Shown here: positions 10,189-18,543 of the stretch, piece by piece
How positions within the stretch are numbered: the first letter of the stretch is position 1
How the letters are laid out: each line of letters starts with the position of its first letter
Notes under the pieces: model-generated
Database searches by the model: none
Told to the model about the DNA's origin: nothing
Seen by the model: the letters and a program-made list of their open reading frames with translations, nothing else
DNA from: Melanopsichium pennsylvanicum
Lineage: Eukaryota > Basidiomycota > Ustilaginomycetes > Ustilaginales
Direction: 5' to 3'
Length of the DNA: 28,546 nt
Assembly: GCA_900208305.1 (NCBI GenBank)
Contig: OAPG01000036.1
Location: 1 to 28,546 of the forward strand
Made by a program: the position numbers and the translations under genes

Positions 10189-11005
10189 CGAAATGGTTAC
10201 CATTTTAATTCTAAATATTGGCAAGATTGGAAGAAAAGTCTCCTATGATCGACTCTAAACTGTTTCAACTTATTCTAGGTATGGTACTAAGCGATGCAAC
10301 TATGTATCGTGTAAGTCACGAAGCTCTAGTTAAGTTTGAACAAGGAGCTGATCAAAAAGAGTTTCTATTCCATCTATTCCAAGAGTGTAAAGAATATTGC
10401 TTTATGACTGAACCAGGAATTCGAAAACATATTCATGGACCTAAACAAGGTGAAGTGAAGAGTTATTGGTTTAAGACATTTAGTCACACATCTTTCTCTA
10501 TTATTTGGGATCTATTCTATAATATTTCATCTAACGGTGGTGTTACTAAGAAAACTATCAATCCTGGTATTATTCTTAATCACCTAAATGAAGTTGGTCT
10601 AGCATACTGGGTAATGGGGGATGGAAGTCTTCATCGAGAAGGTCGTGTACTAACTCTACATACTCAAGGATATAGTCAAGATGAAAATAAAATGATTAGC
10701 GAAGAACTAAACCTAAAATTTGGGTTTAAGAGTAAAGTAGTAAAGCATAAGAATAAATTTGTGGTTCAATTTACAACAAGTGATGCTAATAAGCTACATG
10801 ATCTTATTAAGCCACATCTTATTTCAACTATGCAATATAAACTACCACGTAAACTGTAGTATAATTGATGATATAGTCTAATCCATTAGGTGACTAATGG
10901 CGTAAGTATAAACAACTTACACTTTTCATCGGGGGCAAATAAGATTTGCTATTTCCCCTTATATTAGATCTCCATTTTATTCTAATAATGATGAAGAGGA
11001 AAATG
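10149..11005 (+). mobile_element. 3' half of a group I intron in rnl at ~E. coli 2504 (copy 2)
   Basis: The intron ends at G11005, directly before GTCGACTCATCTCATCC, which matches bacterial 23S from position ~2505, giving an insertion after ~2504. Shortly after the LAGLIDADG stop lies GATATAGTCTAATCC, a good P7 S segment. Its R partner would be upstream of the endonuclease gene and is absent, so the gene probably sits in a loop between R and S (P8 region) and the turn has removed the 5' catalytic half. As represented here the intron could not splice. Confidence 0.82.
10170..10859 (+). CDS. LAGLIDADG homing endonuclease, frameshifted near its start (copy 2)
   Basis: Same gene as 9437-10129, carrying both LAGLIDADG motifs. 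It is three bases shorter (690 against 693 nt) because of three single-base deletions in the first ~85 nt (two by codon 5, one near 10243), right after the turn. A frame opened at 10218 or 10249 gives the correct protein only from MIDSKLFQ onward. The intact copy 1 is the better guide. Confidence 0.85.
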
Positions 11006-11097
11006 GTCGACTCATCTCATCCTCCAGGTGTAGTAGCTTGGAAGGGTTCAGCTGTTCGCTGATTAAAGAGGTACGCGAGTTGGGTTCAATACGACGT
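11006..11097 (+). rRNA. rnl: Large-subunit rRNA, 92-nt internal exon
   Basis: Domain V of the LSU rRNA, part of the peptidyl-transferase centre. It aligns by eye with E. coli 23S positions ~2505-2596 and has exactly the same length, 92 nt. It contains the A-loop (GCTGTTCGCT, 11051-11060), which binds the acceptor end of A-site tRNA, and the strongly conserved GGTACGCGAGTTGGGTT. Both exon edges follow the group I rule (U at the exon end, G at the intron end). It is flanked by introns on both sides. Confidence 0.93.
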
Positions 11098-12588
11098 GAA
11101 ATTTAATTAATTAATTTATTTCCCAACTTATGCACTAGGTTAATTCAAATTATTATTTAACAGCAAGCATAGTAATTAGGATACATCTCTTTTAATTTCA
11201 ATTCACATCATGACAACAGCACTTATTAAAATTATGAAACGAATTTATTTTAATTCGTCAGACTTCTTTATTCCAATTACAACTATTGCTAAATATCCTA
11301 TTCTTTTTACATCTCTAATTCAACGAATTAAGAATATCCAAGAACGTTATTCACTACACCCTGATATTAAGGTTTATAATCTTAATACAGATAAAGCTAA
11401 AGCTCAACAAGAACTTGCTAATAAAGGTGGTGTTTACGTACTTTGGTGTAAAACTACTGGTATGTTTTACGTTGGTTCTGCTCTACGATTCTTTACTAAT
11501 AAGGGTCGACGAACAGAGTACTTTATGCCAGGACGTGTTAAGGCTAGTCTAGAAGGTAATAGTAGTAAAGTAAGTAAAGATCTAGCATCAGCTATTTTTT
11601 ACTTATGGAATTGATAATTTTACACTACTAATCCCTCAATATAATATTAGTAGTAAACTAGATAAAGCAACTATTCAAGGTTGGGAACAACTCTGGATGA
11701 TGCTAAATCCTACACTAAATCGTAGTCTTATGGTATCAAGTAATAGTGGAACTATGAAGTCTGAAGAAGATCGAATGAAAATTAGTACTATGTTTTATCA
11801 ATATGAAATTGATAAAAATAAAGCTATTATTCCTAATACTGAAAAAGTTCTATTTGGACTTAAAGAAACCAGTCGAATTGGAATTACTAGTATGGATAAC
11901 TCACATTATACTATTCAGTATGATACTCTGAAAGGGCATTTTGATAATCAAATGGTTTGGGTTACATCACAACACAAATTCTACTTTTCAGCTGAACCTC
12001 TAACTAGTAATCTAATTCTAAATTCTGTAAATGTAAATACAGAACTAGAAGTTTCAAATAATCGATCTCGAGGTATTTGGGTTTATAACGCAAATACTAA
12101 AGAGCTTATTAGTTATGAAAACACTGTAAAAGATTGTGAAATGAAATATAGCATCAGTCGTACTCACCTAAAACGAGTACGAAAATATAATCAAGTTTAT
12201 CAAGGGAAACTATTCTGTAACCATAAACTTAAATAGGTGTATAAATTATGTCCCCTACCGCTGTTAAATAAATAAATAAATAAAACAAAAACAGAAGATA
12301 AGACTCGCGTCGTAAGGAAACTGTATGCTGGAACACCTTTAAAGTTCTTAGTACTAGATAATATTCAGTAAGAATCTAAGAAATTAGGCAATCAGCAGGA
12401 AACCAATATTTAATCTAGATTAAATTAGTAGGATCCTCAGAGACTATGTGTTTCCATCTTAAGAAGGATATTAAGATAAGATATAGTCCGAACTAATTAG
12501 AAATAATTAGAAGTAATATATAACTATATTACAATAACATTAAATAGGCCATACCATAAATAAGCAAATTAGTATATTTATGTATTAG
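11098..12588 (+). mobile_element. Group I intron in rnl at ~E. coli 2596, 1491 nt
   Basis: It begins after ...CGACGT (U ~2596) and ends with G12588 before GAGTCAGTATGGTCCC, which continues the rRNA. Core segments near the 3' end are clear: a Q-like CAATCAGCAGG (~12388-12398), R-like CAGAGACTATG (~12437-12447) and S-like GATATAGTCC (~12480-12489). R and S pair as P7 through GACTA/TAGTC. The GIY-YIG gene sits upstream of the core. An AAAT tetranucleotide run lies between gene and core (~12266-12283). Position and base counts come from alignment by eye. Confidence 0.87.
11210..12236 (+). CDS. Intron-encoded GIY-YIG homing endonuclease with one frameshift
   Basis: The GIY-YIG catalytic segment is GGVYVLWCKTTGMFYVGSA (residues ~73-91), followed by an Arg/Tyr-rich helix. 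The C-terminal ~50 residues (RGIWVYNANTKELISYENTV and SISRTHLKRVRK, ending LFCNHKL) look like the NUMOD1-type DNA-binding module of this family. The frame breaks at a run of six T near 11593. Counting five T there joins the two frames over 1026 nt (341 residues) and places YGIDNFTLLIP where the family has a YG..NF helix. The same run is present in copy 1, so it is either a systematic homopolymer miscall or a true one-base insertion. The enzyme would promote spread of its host intron. Confidence 0.87.
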
Positions 12589-12962
12589 GAGTCAGTATGG
12601 TCCCTATCTTCTGAAGGAAAAAGTAATCGATTAAGGACCTCCGGTTAGTACGAAAGGACCGCTGGGGATGATTCCATGGTGTACCTATTGTTAAGTCTAT
12701 TTTTAGATATGGCACCGTAGGGTAGCCACAATCATGACAGATAAGCGCTGAAAGCATCTTAAGCACGAAGCACACCTTATTAGATTACAAGAAATAAGAA
12801 GTAGACTACTTCTTCGTATTTTATCACATATCTTATATAACTTAGCTTAAAAACTATATTATATTCTATAAAGTTATGTGCATCAAATACGTATAGGGTA
12901 CAAATGTAAGTATAGTAATATATTCAGTTTAGTACTACTAATTTATTGATTTACTTAATCGT
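12589..12962 (+). rRNA. rnl: Large-subunit rRNA, 3' exon
   Basis: Domain VI and the end of domain V. The sarcin-ricin loop is exact (AGTACGAAAGGACC, 12647-12660). The following segment GATAAGCGCTGAAAGCATCTT with AAGCACGAAG matches the conserved bacterial/mitochondrial 3' region. The end, with TTTAGTACTACTAATTTATTGA then TTACTTAAT, resembles typical mitochondrial LSU 3' termini, so the end at ~12962 is an estimate good to perhaps 20 nt. Upstream exons of rnl (E. coli positions below 2505) are not in the window. Confidence 0.92.
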
Positions 12963-12984
12963 AAAACATTGTCTACTATTCCCG

Positions 12985-13001
12985 GTTCCCCGGAGGGGAA
13001 C
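12985..13001. terminator. GC hairpin just beyond the rnl 3' end (copy 2)
   Basis: GTTCCCC-GGA-GGGGAAC, a perfect 7-bp stem in very AT-rich DNA, starting ~22 nt after the likely rnl end. A role in 3' processing is inferred from position only. The GGA loop recurs in other hairpins of the unit. Confidence 0.4.
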
Positions 13002-13249
13002 AGCCGATTAATAAAATGTAATTACTGTGGGCTTATAAATTTATGTAATGTAAAATTTAGTACCACTATCCTAAAAAAGAAAAGAATTGAATTTCTTTTT
13101 ATAATAAATTATTCGATTTTCTATACCCATTTTAGTATGCCATTTTTATAGCCTTCGGTGCCCTAGAAAATGAAAATATCCGCGCGCAAGCGCAAAATAG
13201 GATAGGCAATATTTATACTGATTGTTAGTAATATATATATGCTGCAATC

Positions 13250-13265
13250 TTAAAGCTAGCTTTAA
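13250..13265. repeat. 16-nt perfect palindrome abutting trnP
   Basis: TTAAAGCTAGCTTTAA is a perfect palindrome ending one base before the first base of tRNA-Pro. It could help set 5' processing or be a chance or insertion remnant. Copy 1 has it at 7032-7047. Confidence 0.75.
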
Positions 13266-13339
13266 CAGATTGATGGCCTAATGGTTCAGGGCGATCACTT
13301 TGGGAGTGATAGTCGAAAGTTCAAGTCTTTCCAGTCTGA
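13266..13339 (+). tRNA. trnP: tRNA-Pro (UGG)
   Basis: Complete cloverleaf, 74 nt. Acceptor CAGATTG/CAGTCTG pairs 7 of 7 with one G-U. The anticodon stem is ATCAC/GTGAT with loop TTTGGGA, anticodon TGG. The T-arm is GAAAG-TTCAAGT-CTTTC. The discriminator base is A13339. It follows rnl on the same strand. Confidence 0.96.
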
Positions 13340-13741
13340 AATTACACATGTTTAAAGTAGTATTTTTACTTAATATACTCCTTCAACTTATTATTGTTCC
13401 ATTTCTTTTCAACTTCAACTATAATACTGGTTAGTGGGTCAATATTATTATCCCCTATCTATTATATAACATTGCGGTATACTGTAAATTTAGTAATTTA
13501 CTATAAAGTTCGAATCTTTATCTTTCCTGTTATAATTGAAAGCACCCTTAAAAAGAAAATATTTACCTATCGGCGGGGACGAGTATTCAACATCTGTTCA
13601 TCAGCGAGTGTTGACCATAATAAATTAATATAATAGTCTGGACCGGCCCGTACTTGTGTAATTAAATAATTCAACTTAATGAAAAAAACGGGTTATGCTA
13701 ACTAGCAATAGTGCAGTACTGTATAAAAGTAATAGTAAATA
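13340..13741. other. Spacer trnP-HEG-C (copy 2; copy 1 equivalent 6556-6957)
   Basis: AT-rich. Besides the tRNA-like element at 13465-13534, nothing convincing is seen; the 79-codon frame at 13394-13633 runs straight through that element and has no family resemblance. Confidence 0.5.
13465..13534 (+). other. tRNA-like element, probably a decayed tRNA
   Basis: A convincing T-arm (TAAAG-TTCGAAT-CTTTA, 13504-13520) follows a perfect 6-bp hairpin GTAAAT/ATTTAC with a 6-nt loop TTAGTA, and TATAACATTGCGGTA resembles the D-arm region of the nearby tRNA-Asn. The possible acceptor pair TATAAC/GTTATA (13465-13470 with 13529-13534) is separated from the T-arm by eight extra bases, and the anticodon loop is one short. 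No amino acid can be assigned. Confidence 0.35.
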
Positions 13742-14529
13742 AAAGAAGTATCTAAAGAGTTTATTAAGGATCTGTATCAACGGGATTGTATTGCAAAAGA
13801 AATCTTTAAGAACAATACAAACAAACCAGTTACAATACAAAGTCTTAAACAAATACTTTCACTGGAAGGACGTCAGATAAAATTATGTAAGATATACTAG
13901 CTCTGTGTAAATAAATGGATAAGATAACAATAAAAAGACTCTTCATCTATCGATTCCACATAGTAAATGTAAATATGTTACATATATTTTCTTTTTTTTT
14001 GCGGTTCTATTTATAAAAAAACAGGTGTTATTGGTTGTTATGGTCTAGGTACTTTTGACGAACCTACTGCTTATATTGGTCAATCAGTTCATATTGGAAA
14101 CCGAGTTTATCAACATGTCCGAGGTAAAGTAAAAACTACTAAATATTTTCTAATTAACATTTCAACTAATAACCTAGTCGTGTTGCACTTTGGATTGTAG
14201 ATGAGAAAATCTACAACATCTACAAGAAAATTCTATTAGTATTGATCTCTTTCTAATAGTTATCGAGCTATATATCCTTTTTTAATTATAGTCCGCTTCT
14301 AATCAAGGGTCCTAAAGTAGGAGAGATGATCAAAGTTCTATTTGGTAAGAAGGTTTATGTATACCGGCTATAAAATTCTACTTATACTATAATACAAATT
14401 TGTACTAGTCATAAAACACTGGATAGTATTCTTGATCATTATTATAAGTGGGTAGCTCTAGTTATTAGTCGTGGAGGTATGTATCGTAATACCGCCGGAG
14501 GCTCTATCATAAACACCTATATAAAATAG
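13742..14529 (+). pseudogene. HEG-C: decayed GIY-YIG homing endonuclease gene
   Basis: No continuous frame, but family pieces occur in order. First is an N-terminal helix-rich part (KEVSKEFIKDLYQRD... from 13742). Then a 59-codon piece at 14021-14200 carries GCYGLGTFDEPTAYIGQS followed by NRVYQHV, a typical GIY-YIG catalytic core. Next is a stretch with KGPKVGEMIKVLFGKKVY, and finally SRGGMYRNTAGG near 14479-14502, ending at TAG 14527-14529. At least three frame changes and an in-frame TAG separate them, all also in copy 1. The last piece is shared with HEG-A (GGWIRDTAGG), so the two are relatives. No host-gene fragment lies beside it, unlike HEG-A and HEG-B. Confidence 0.75.
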
Positions 14530-14913
14530 TAAAGAAGATAAGATATTATATCTGTGCTGCTACTAAAATATCTCGATATTTTCTAAGGCACGGGATAAAA
14601 AGATTTTCATTTTCGAGAATTTATGAAAAAGCTTAATAAAAAAAACGAAAAATAACCTAATAAAAGAGTGTTGATGCTACTGTAAATATTCTAAATTTAT
14701 TGCTAGTAAATACTACGTACTTAAACATATTCCGGTGGGTGATAGCTAAAGTAAAATAAGAACTTATAAAATATATAAGTGATAAACCTTATCAGGGATA
14801 TTCTTTTTAGTTTATGGATGGTAACCATGAATAATTCATTTTACCCTTGCACTCTACTTATATTTATTATAGTTGTATAGGATAGTAGGAGCGGTATAAA
14901 TATTTTAATAGTC

Positions 14914-14985
14914 GGTACTATAACATAGTGGTAATGTGGCGTACTGTTAATACGTTCAACGAAAGTTCGATTCTTTCTAGTGCCT
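14914..14985 (+). tRNA. trnN: tRNA-Asn (GUU)
   Basis: Complete cloverleaf, 72 nt. Acceptor GGTACTA/TAGTGCC pairs throughout with one G-U. The D-stem is ACAT/ATGT. The anticodon stem is GCGTA/TACGT with loop CTGTTAA, anticodon GTT. The T-arm is GAAAG-TTCGATT-CTTTC. Confidence 0.96.
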
Positions 14986-15462
14986 TATTTTCATAGTTTA
15001 ACAGTATAATCTAATACTATAAATGAAAACGATGTTAATACAGTACACACTATAGAATAGTGATGATGTTAAAGTATATACGGTGAATAAAAAGTACCAT
15101 TCAAATTGAAGGGTATTATGGGACGCGCCTTAGAAAATAGATCCGATATTATATTAGCACAAAAATAGTATATAAAATAAAATCTACGATTTTAGTGACG
15201 CAAAAAAGGATTATAATTTATTATAACGGGAACTAAAAATAGTAAATACTTCCTCCTTTCTGGTTATTGTACCCCTTTTTCTTTTTACTAAATCGAATAG
15301 AAATAGTACCACTAAAAGTTGTAATGAAATTTTATAACGGCAAGAAAAATGTAGGGCTTATAAAGTGATAATATTAATTCTATTCTCGTTTTCCCCTAGT
15401 GAAAAATCATTTTATACATAGCATTTCTTTACTCGCGCCTAGTGCGCATTTTAAGAATAAAA
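14986..15462. other. Spacer trnN-rps3 with a hairpin (copy 2)
   Basis: No gene seen. It contains the perfect hairpin TAAAATC-TAC-GATTTTA at 15178-15194, a member of a dispersed family, and other 'GTTATAA' A/T-rich inverted stretches. The strand-wise rps3 leader lies at its right end. Confidence 0.6.
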
Positions 15463-16281
15463 ATGAATATTATTATGCCAACAATTCCTAATGTTTACCT
15501 AAAAAGTAGTGGACGTCTACAACAACCACAAATGCAAATGAATAATTATGGAGTGGCGCCAGCGCATTCATTTAGTAAACAATCTCCAGGACTAGGTTCA
15601 ACTCTATCTGGAAATACATCACTAAATAATAGTGCTATTTGTATCATTAATGCTTACTTTGGTACACTAAATAATACAACAAAGAAAAAAAATACAAATA
15701 CTAATCGGCTAGGTGTAAGTAGTAATGTATCTACTTCTTATTTTATTATCAGTAAACCGAACTTTAGTCATACTAATAGTAAAGTTACTATTCCATTTTT
15801 TTATTATACTGCTTCTAACAGTAAAATTTCCTCTAATAATGAAGTTACAGACGGATCATTCCGAAAAAACTTTGCAGAACTAAGCACTACACTTGCTCAA
15901 CTATATCAAAAAGAAGTAAATGTTATTGCTACTCGACTATATTATCCATATCTAAATAGCGATATTCTAAGTCAATATCTTGCTTACAATGCACCAAGTA
16001 ATACTTTCATGGATTTCCAAGAAGCTATTCTAACTAATCCAAGTCTACATAAAACGAATCTACCAGCACATATTAGTGGTATTAAAGTACAAGTTTCAGG
16101 ACGACTAGTTACTGAAACAGTAATTCCACGTATTACTGTTAAATCTTGTCTAATTGGTTCTTTCCAACGTTCTCCTAATAATATTACACTGTCACAAGCC
16201 TTTATTGATTACAGTAAATTTACAACTAAAAATGAACTAGGTGCTTTTACTGTAAAAGTTTGGATCTGTCAACGATCTTAA
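15463..16281 (+). CDS. rps3: Mitochondrial small-subunit ribosomal protein S3
   Basis: A 272-residue protein of the mitoribosome small subunit, free-standing rather than inside an rnl intron. Recognition rests on the C-terminal half: ATRLYYPYLNSDILSQYL, then GIKVQVSGRLVTETVIPRIT and GAFTVKVWICQRS, matching the fungal S3 pattern (GI+VQVSGRL and a final KVWI). The N-terminal ~110 residues are Asn/Ser/Thr-rich and poorly conserved, as usual for fungal mitochondrial S3. I chose ATG 15463; an in-frame GTG at 15442 would add seven residues (MRILRIK if read as start). It lies on the rnl/tRNA strand, opposite to cox2. Copy 1 is identical, while copy 3 has three one-base deletions. Confidence 0.87.
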   Translation: MNIIMPTIPNVYLKSSGRLQQPQMQMNNYGVAPAHSFSKQSPGLGSTLSGNTSLNNSAICIINAYFGTLNNTTKKKNTNTNRLGVSSNVSTSYFIISKPNFSHTNSKVTIPFFYYTASNSKISSNNEVTDGSFRKNFAELSTTLAQLYQKEVNVIATRLYYPYLNSDILSQYLAYNAPSNTFMDFQEAILTNPSLHKTNLPAHISGIKVQVSGRLVTETVIPRITVKSCLIGSFQRSPNNITLSQAFIDYSKFTTKNELGAFTVKVWICQRS

Positions 16282-16743
16282 ATATAGTTAATTAACTTAA
16301 TATCGATAATTAACCGCTTCCCCTTCGTTTTTTGTAGAATAAAAAAACATCCAATTGAAGATTTTTATAACGCCTATTAACTACAATTTTCTCTTATTTT
16401 TAATAATACGGACTATTAATTCAATATTTTATTGGCGTGGACTGTATTCTATTTTTAATGTACAATATTGATAGAATTAGAATTATACAAAAACCCCGCG
16501 CCGGGCGCATAGCGCTGCCTATAAAAATGGAACGGCACGGGGATAGGTAAAAAGTCCACATATATATATAAGATTCTTTTTATATAAATGCATTTGTGCC
16601 GCTTATTTTTTTGTTTTTATTTTCGATTTTATAACAGTAATAAATATAGTAGCGCGCGCATTTTATATAGGGATATAAATTATTATATAGTCTTTAAATG
16701 AGCGGAGTCTGAATTATAAATAAAGAAATAATTAGATTATAAA
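16282..16743. other. Spacer rps3-trnG (copy 2)
   Basis: AT-rich except for the GC cluster (16494-16542) and a GCGCGC tract (~16653-16659). No gene or recognisable promoter seen. Confidence 0.6.
16494..16542. repeat. GC cluster with nested inverted repeats
   Basis: Begins CCCCG and ends CGGGG, with a GCGC-ATA-GCGC hairpin inside and CTATAAAAATGG between. A related CTATAAAAATGG lies next to the GC-rich stretch between rnl and trnP (copy 1, ~7146). It resembles in style the GC clusters of yeast mtDNA; mobility is not shown. Confidence 0.55.
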
Positions 16744-16814
16744 GCTAGTGTAGTTTAATGGTAAAACTTGGGACTTCCACTCTCACATTTTCGGTTCGAT
16801 TCCGAATACTAGTA
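16744..16814 (+). tRNA. trnG: tRNA-Gly (UCC)
   Basis: Complete cloverleaf, 71 nt. Acceptor GCTAGTG/TACTAGT pairs with two G-U. The D-stem is GTTT/AAAC. The anticodon stem is TGGGA/TCTCA with loop CTTCCAC, anticodon TCC. The T-arm is TTCGG-TTCGATT-CCGAA. Identical in all three copies. Confidence 0.96.
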
Positions 16815-16876
16815 TAATATGTATAGATTTCTAAAATTTATACCCTGTACTGCTATATTTATTATTAAAGTATCGC

Positions 16877-16907
16877 AACTAAAACTAAAACTAAAACTAA
16901 AACTAAA
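16877..16907. repeat. (CTAAAA)n hexanucleotide repeat (copy 2)
   Basis: Reverse complement of the TTTTAG repeat at 3390-3420, about five units. Confidence 0.85.
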
Positions 16908-17050
16908 TAAAAAATATCTGATTTTATTAGCCTAGATTAATAAGATGGTGAAATTAGAAATATGATTTAGTAGTTTTATAATAAGTATAAATTTCTGATT
17001 ATAAATATAAAGTAGTAATCGTAATGCTTTCAATTGGTCTAATTTAACTA

Positions 17051-17898
17051 CTAGTAGCCATTCCTGTTTTGTCCAATAAGATCTGATTTATGGTAAGTCA
17101 TATAATTTATAGAAGTCTGAATATTTCGTTTTTCAATACTTAGTAGTAGCCCTGTTCGTCGAATTGAAGAGAAATCATACACTTTATCAGTATCACGAGT
17201 GATCGCTTGAATGTCTTATGATTCTTCTTAAATTATTTACTAGAATACCAGTTGACATTAAAATATACTTCTTGTCCTACATTCGTCCCACAGCATGAAT
17301 AATTGCTTGTTCATACATACGTTCTTCATACTGAGTAAATTGAAATTGAAATTGAAATTGAAATTGTTGAAGTACATGGAATAGCTTGCTATCGTTGTTA
17401 AAGCTACCATTTGTATGCCATTCTGCGCTGGCGCGACTAAAATAATAGTAGTAGCTATTAGTAGTCTTACCAATTTTACAATTCTAATTATAGATACCGT
17501 TTGCAAATAGTGTCTTATGGAATTTGAATTCTTTTTCACCATTATCATAAAGATCTCGAATAGAACTGTAGTGATTACCAAATCGTCGTTAAAAGTCCGT
17601 AGCACTACCCGTCTTCAGATAGATTATGTTGCACAATATATACCCCGGATTCATTAGTAAACTGAGATCGAGCAAAGGTATTGTGCGTACTTTTATTAAC
17701 AAGGATTTACTTTTTAGACACTTCATAGTAAGTAATACCAGTATTTTTTATAGGTTCTTTAAGTAGGTGTAGTAATTTCCTTTTTTATCAAAATCAATTT
17801 TTAATACTAGTATAATTATAATTCAAATTATACATATCATTAAGTACTAGACGGTTCGTTTTCATCATGTTAGTATCACTCCACGGAATATAATCCAT
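17051..17898 (-). pseudogene. HEG-B: decayed GIY-YIG homing endonuclease gene (copy 2)
   Basis: Mirror copy of 25727-26574; see there. The 115-codon frame at 17258-17605 is not the natural frame. Confidence 0.7.
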
Positions 17899-17967
17899 TT
17901 TTAGTATAAATAGATTTGAGTTACCAGTACCAAAGATACTTTTAAATGATCAGAAGAGAAGGGGGGG

Positions 17968-18322
17968 CTATCAATCCGTATTTCTCTGGTGTTACGGCCT
18001 CAATAGCTACAGGCATGAATCCGTGATATACTCCACAGATCTCTGAACATTGTCCGTAGAACACTCCTTCACGCTCGATAAGCACAGATGTTTGATTTAG
18101 TCGACCGCATCGATTTTAAGTCCTAGAGATGGAACGGGAAATCATGGATAAGGTCGTAACAATAAATCGAATGTGTGTATCGATTGGTACTACAACTCGA
18201 TTATCTACATCTAGTAGTCGTAGTTGTCCATCCTCTAGATCTGTTTCAGGAACCATGTAGGAATCAAACTCGATTGATTCTCCATCTTCATTAATGAAAT
18301 CTGAGTACTCGTATGACCAGTT
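17968..18322 (-). pseudogene. cox2: Duplicate cox2 3' fragment, broken (copy 2)
   Basis: Mirror copy of 25303-25657, with the same frameshifts and deletions. Confidence 0.88.
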
Positions 18323-18543
18323 AGTAATATTAACACATTCGTATAAGAAGGTATACTTATTTAATAAACTATGCCTTTTTAAGCAAATAATAATATATGT
18401 TAACTTTTAATGTATAAAAATATTATACAAAATATAGTTGAATATTAATGTATAAATGAATATAATTATTGTATGATTCAGAAATATACTGATAATAAGT
18501 ATAATTAACTAGAACATCCTACCGAAATAAAATATACTAACCA

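Noticed and set aside
12969..13151. 60-codon frame after rnl
   Set aside because: It starts inside the post-rnl hairpin region and shows no family signal.
13394..13633. 79-codon open frame (mirror 6664-6903) with hydrophobic N-terminus
   Set aside because: It runs through a tRNA-like element, has no family resemblance and unusual composition for the genes here.
14773..14781. ATATAAGTG, close to the yeast mitochondrial promoter consensus
   Set aside because: One nonamer in very AT-rich DNA, inside a spacer near trnN with no supporting context; chance cannot be excluded.
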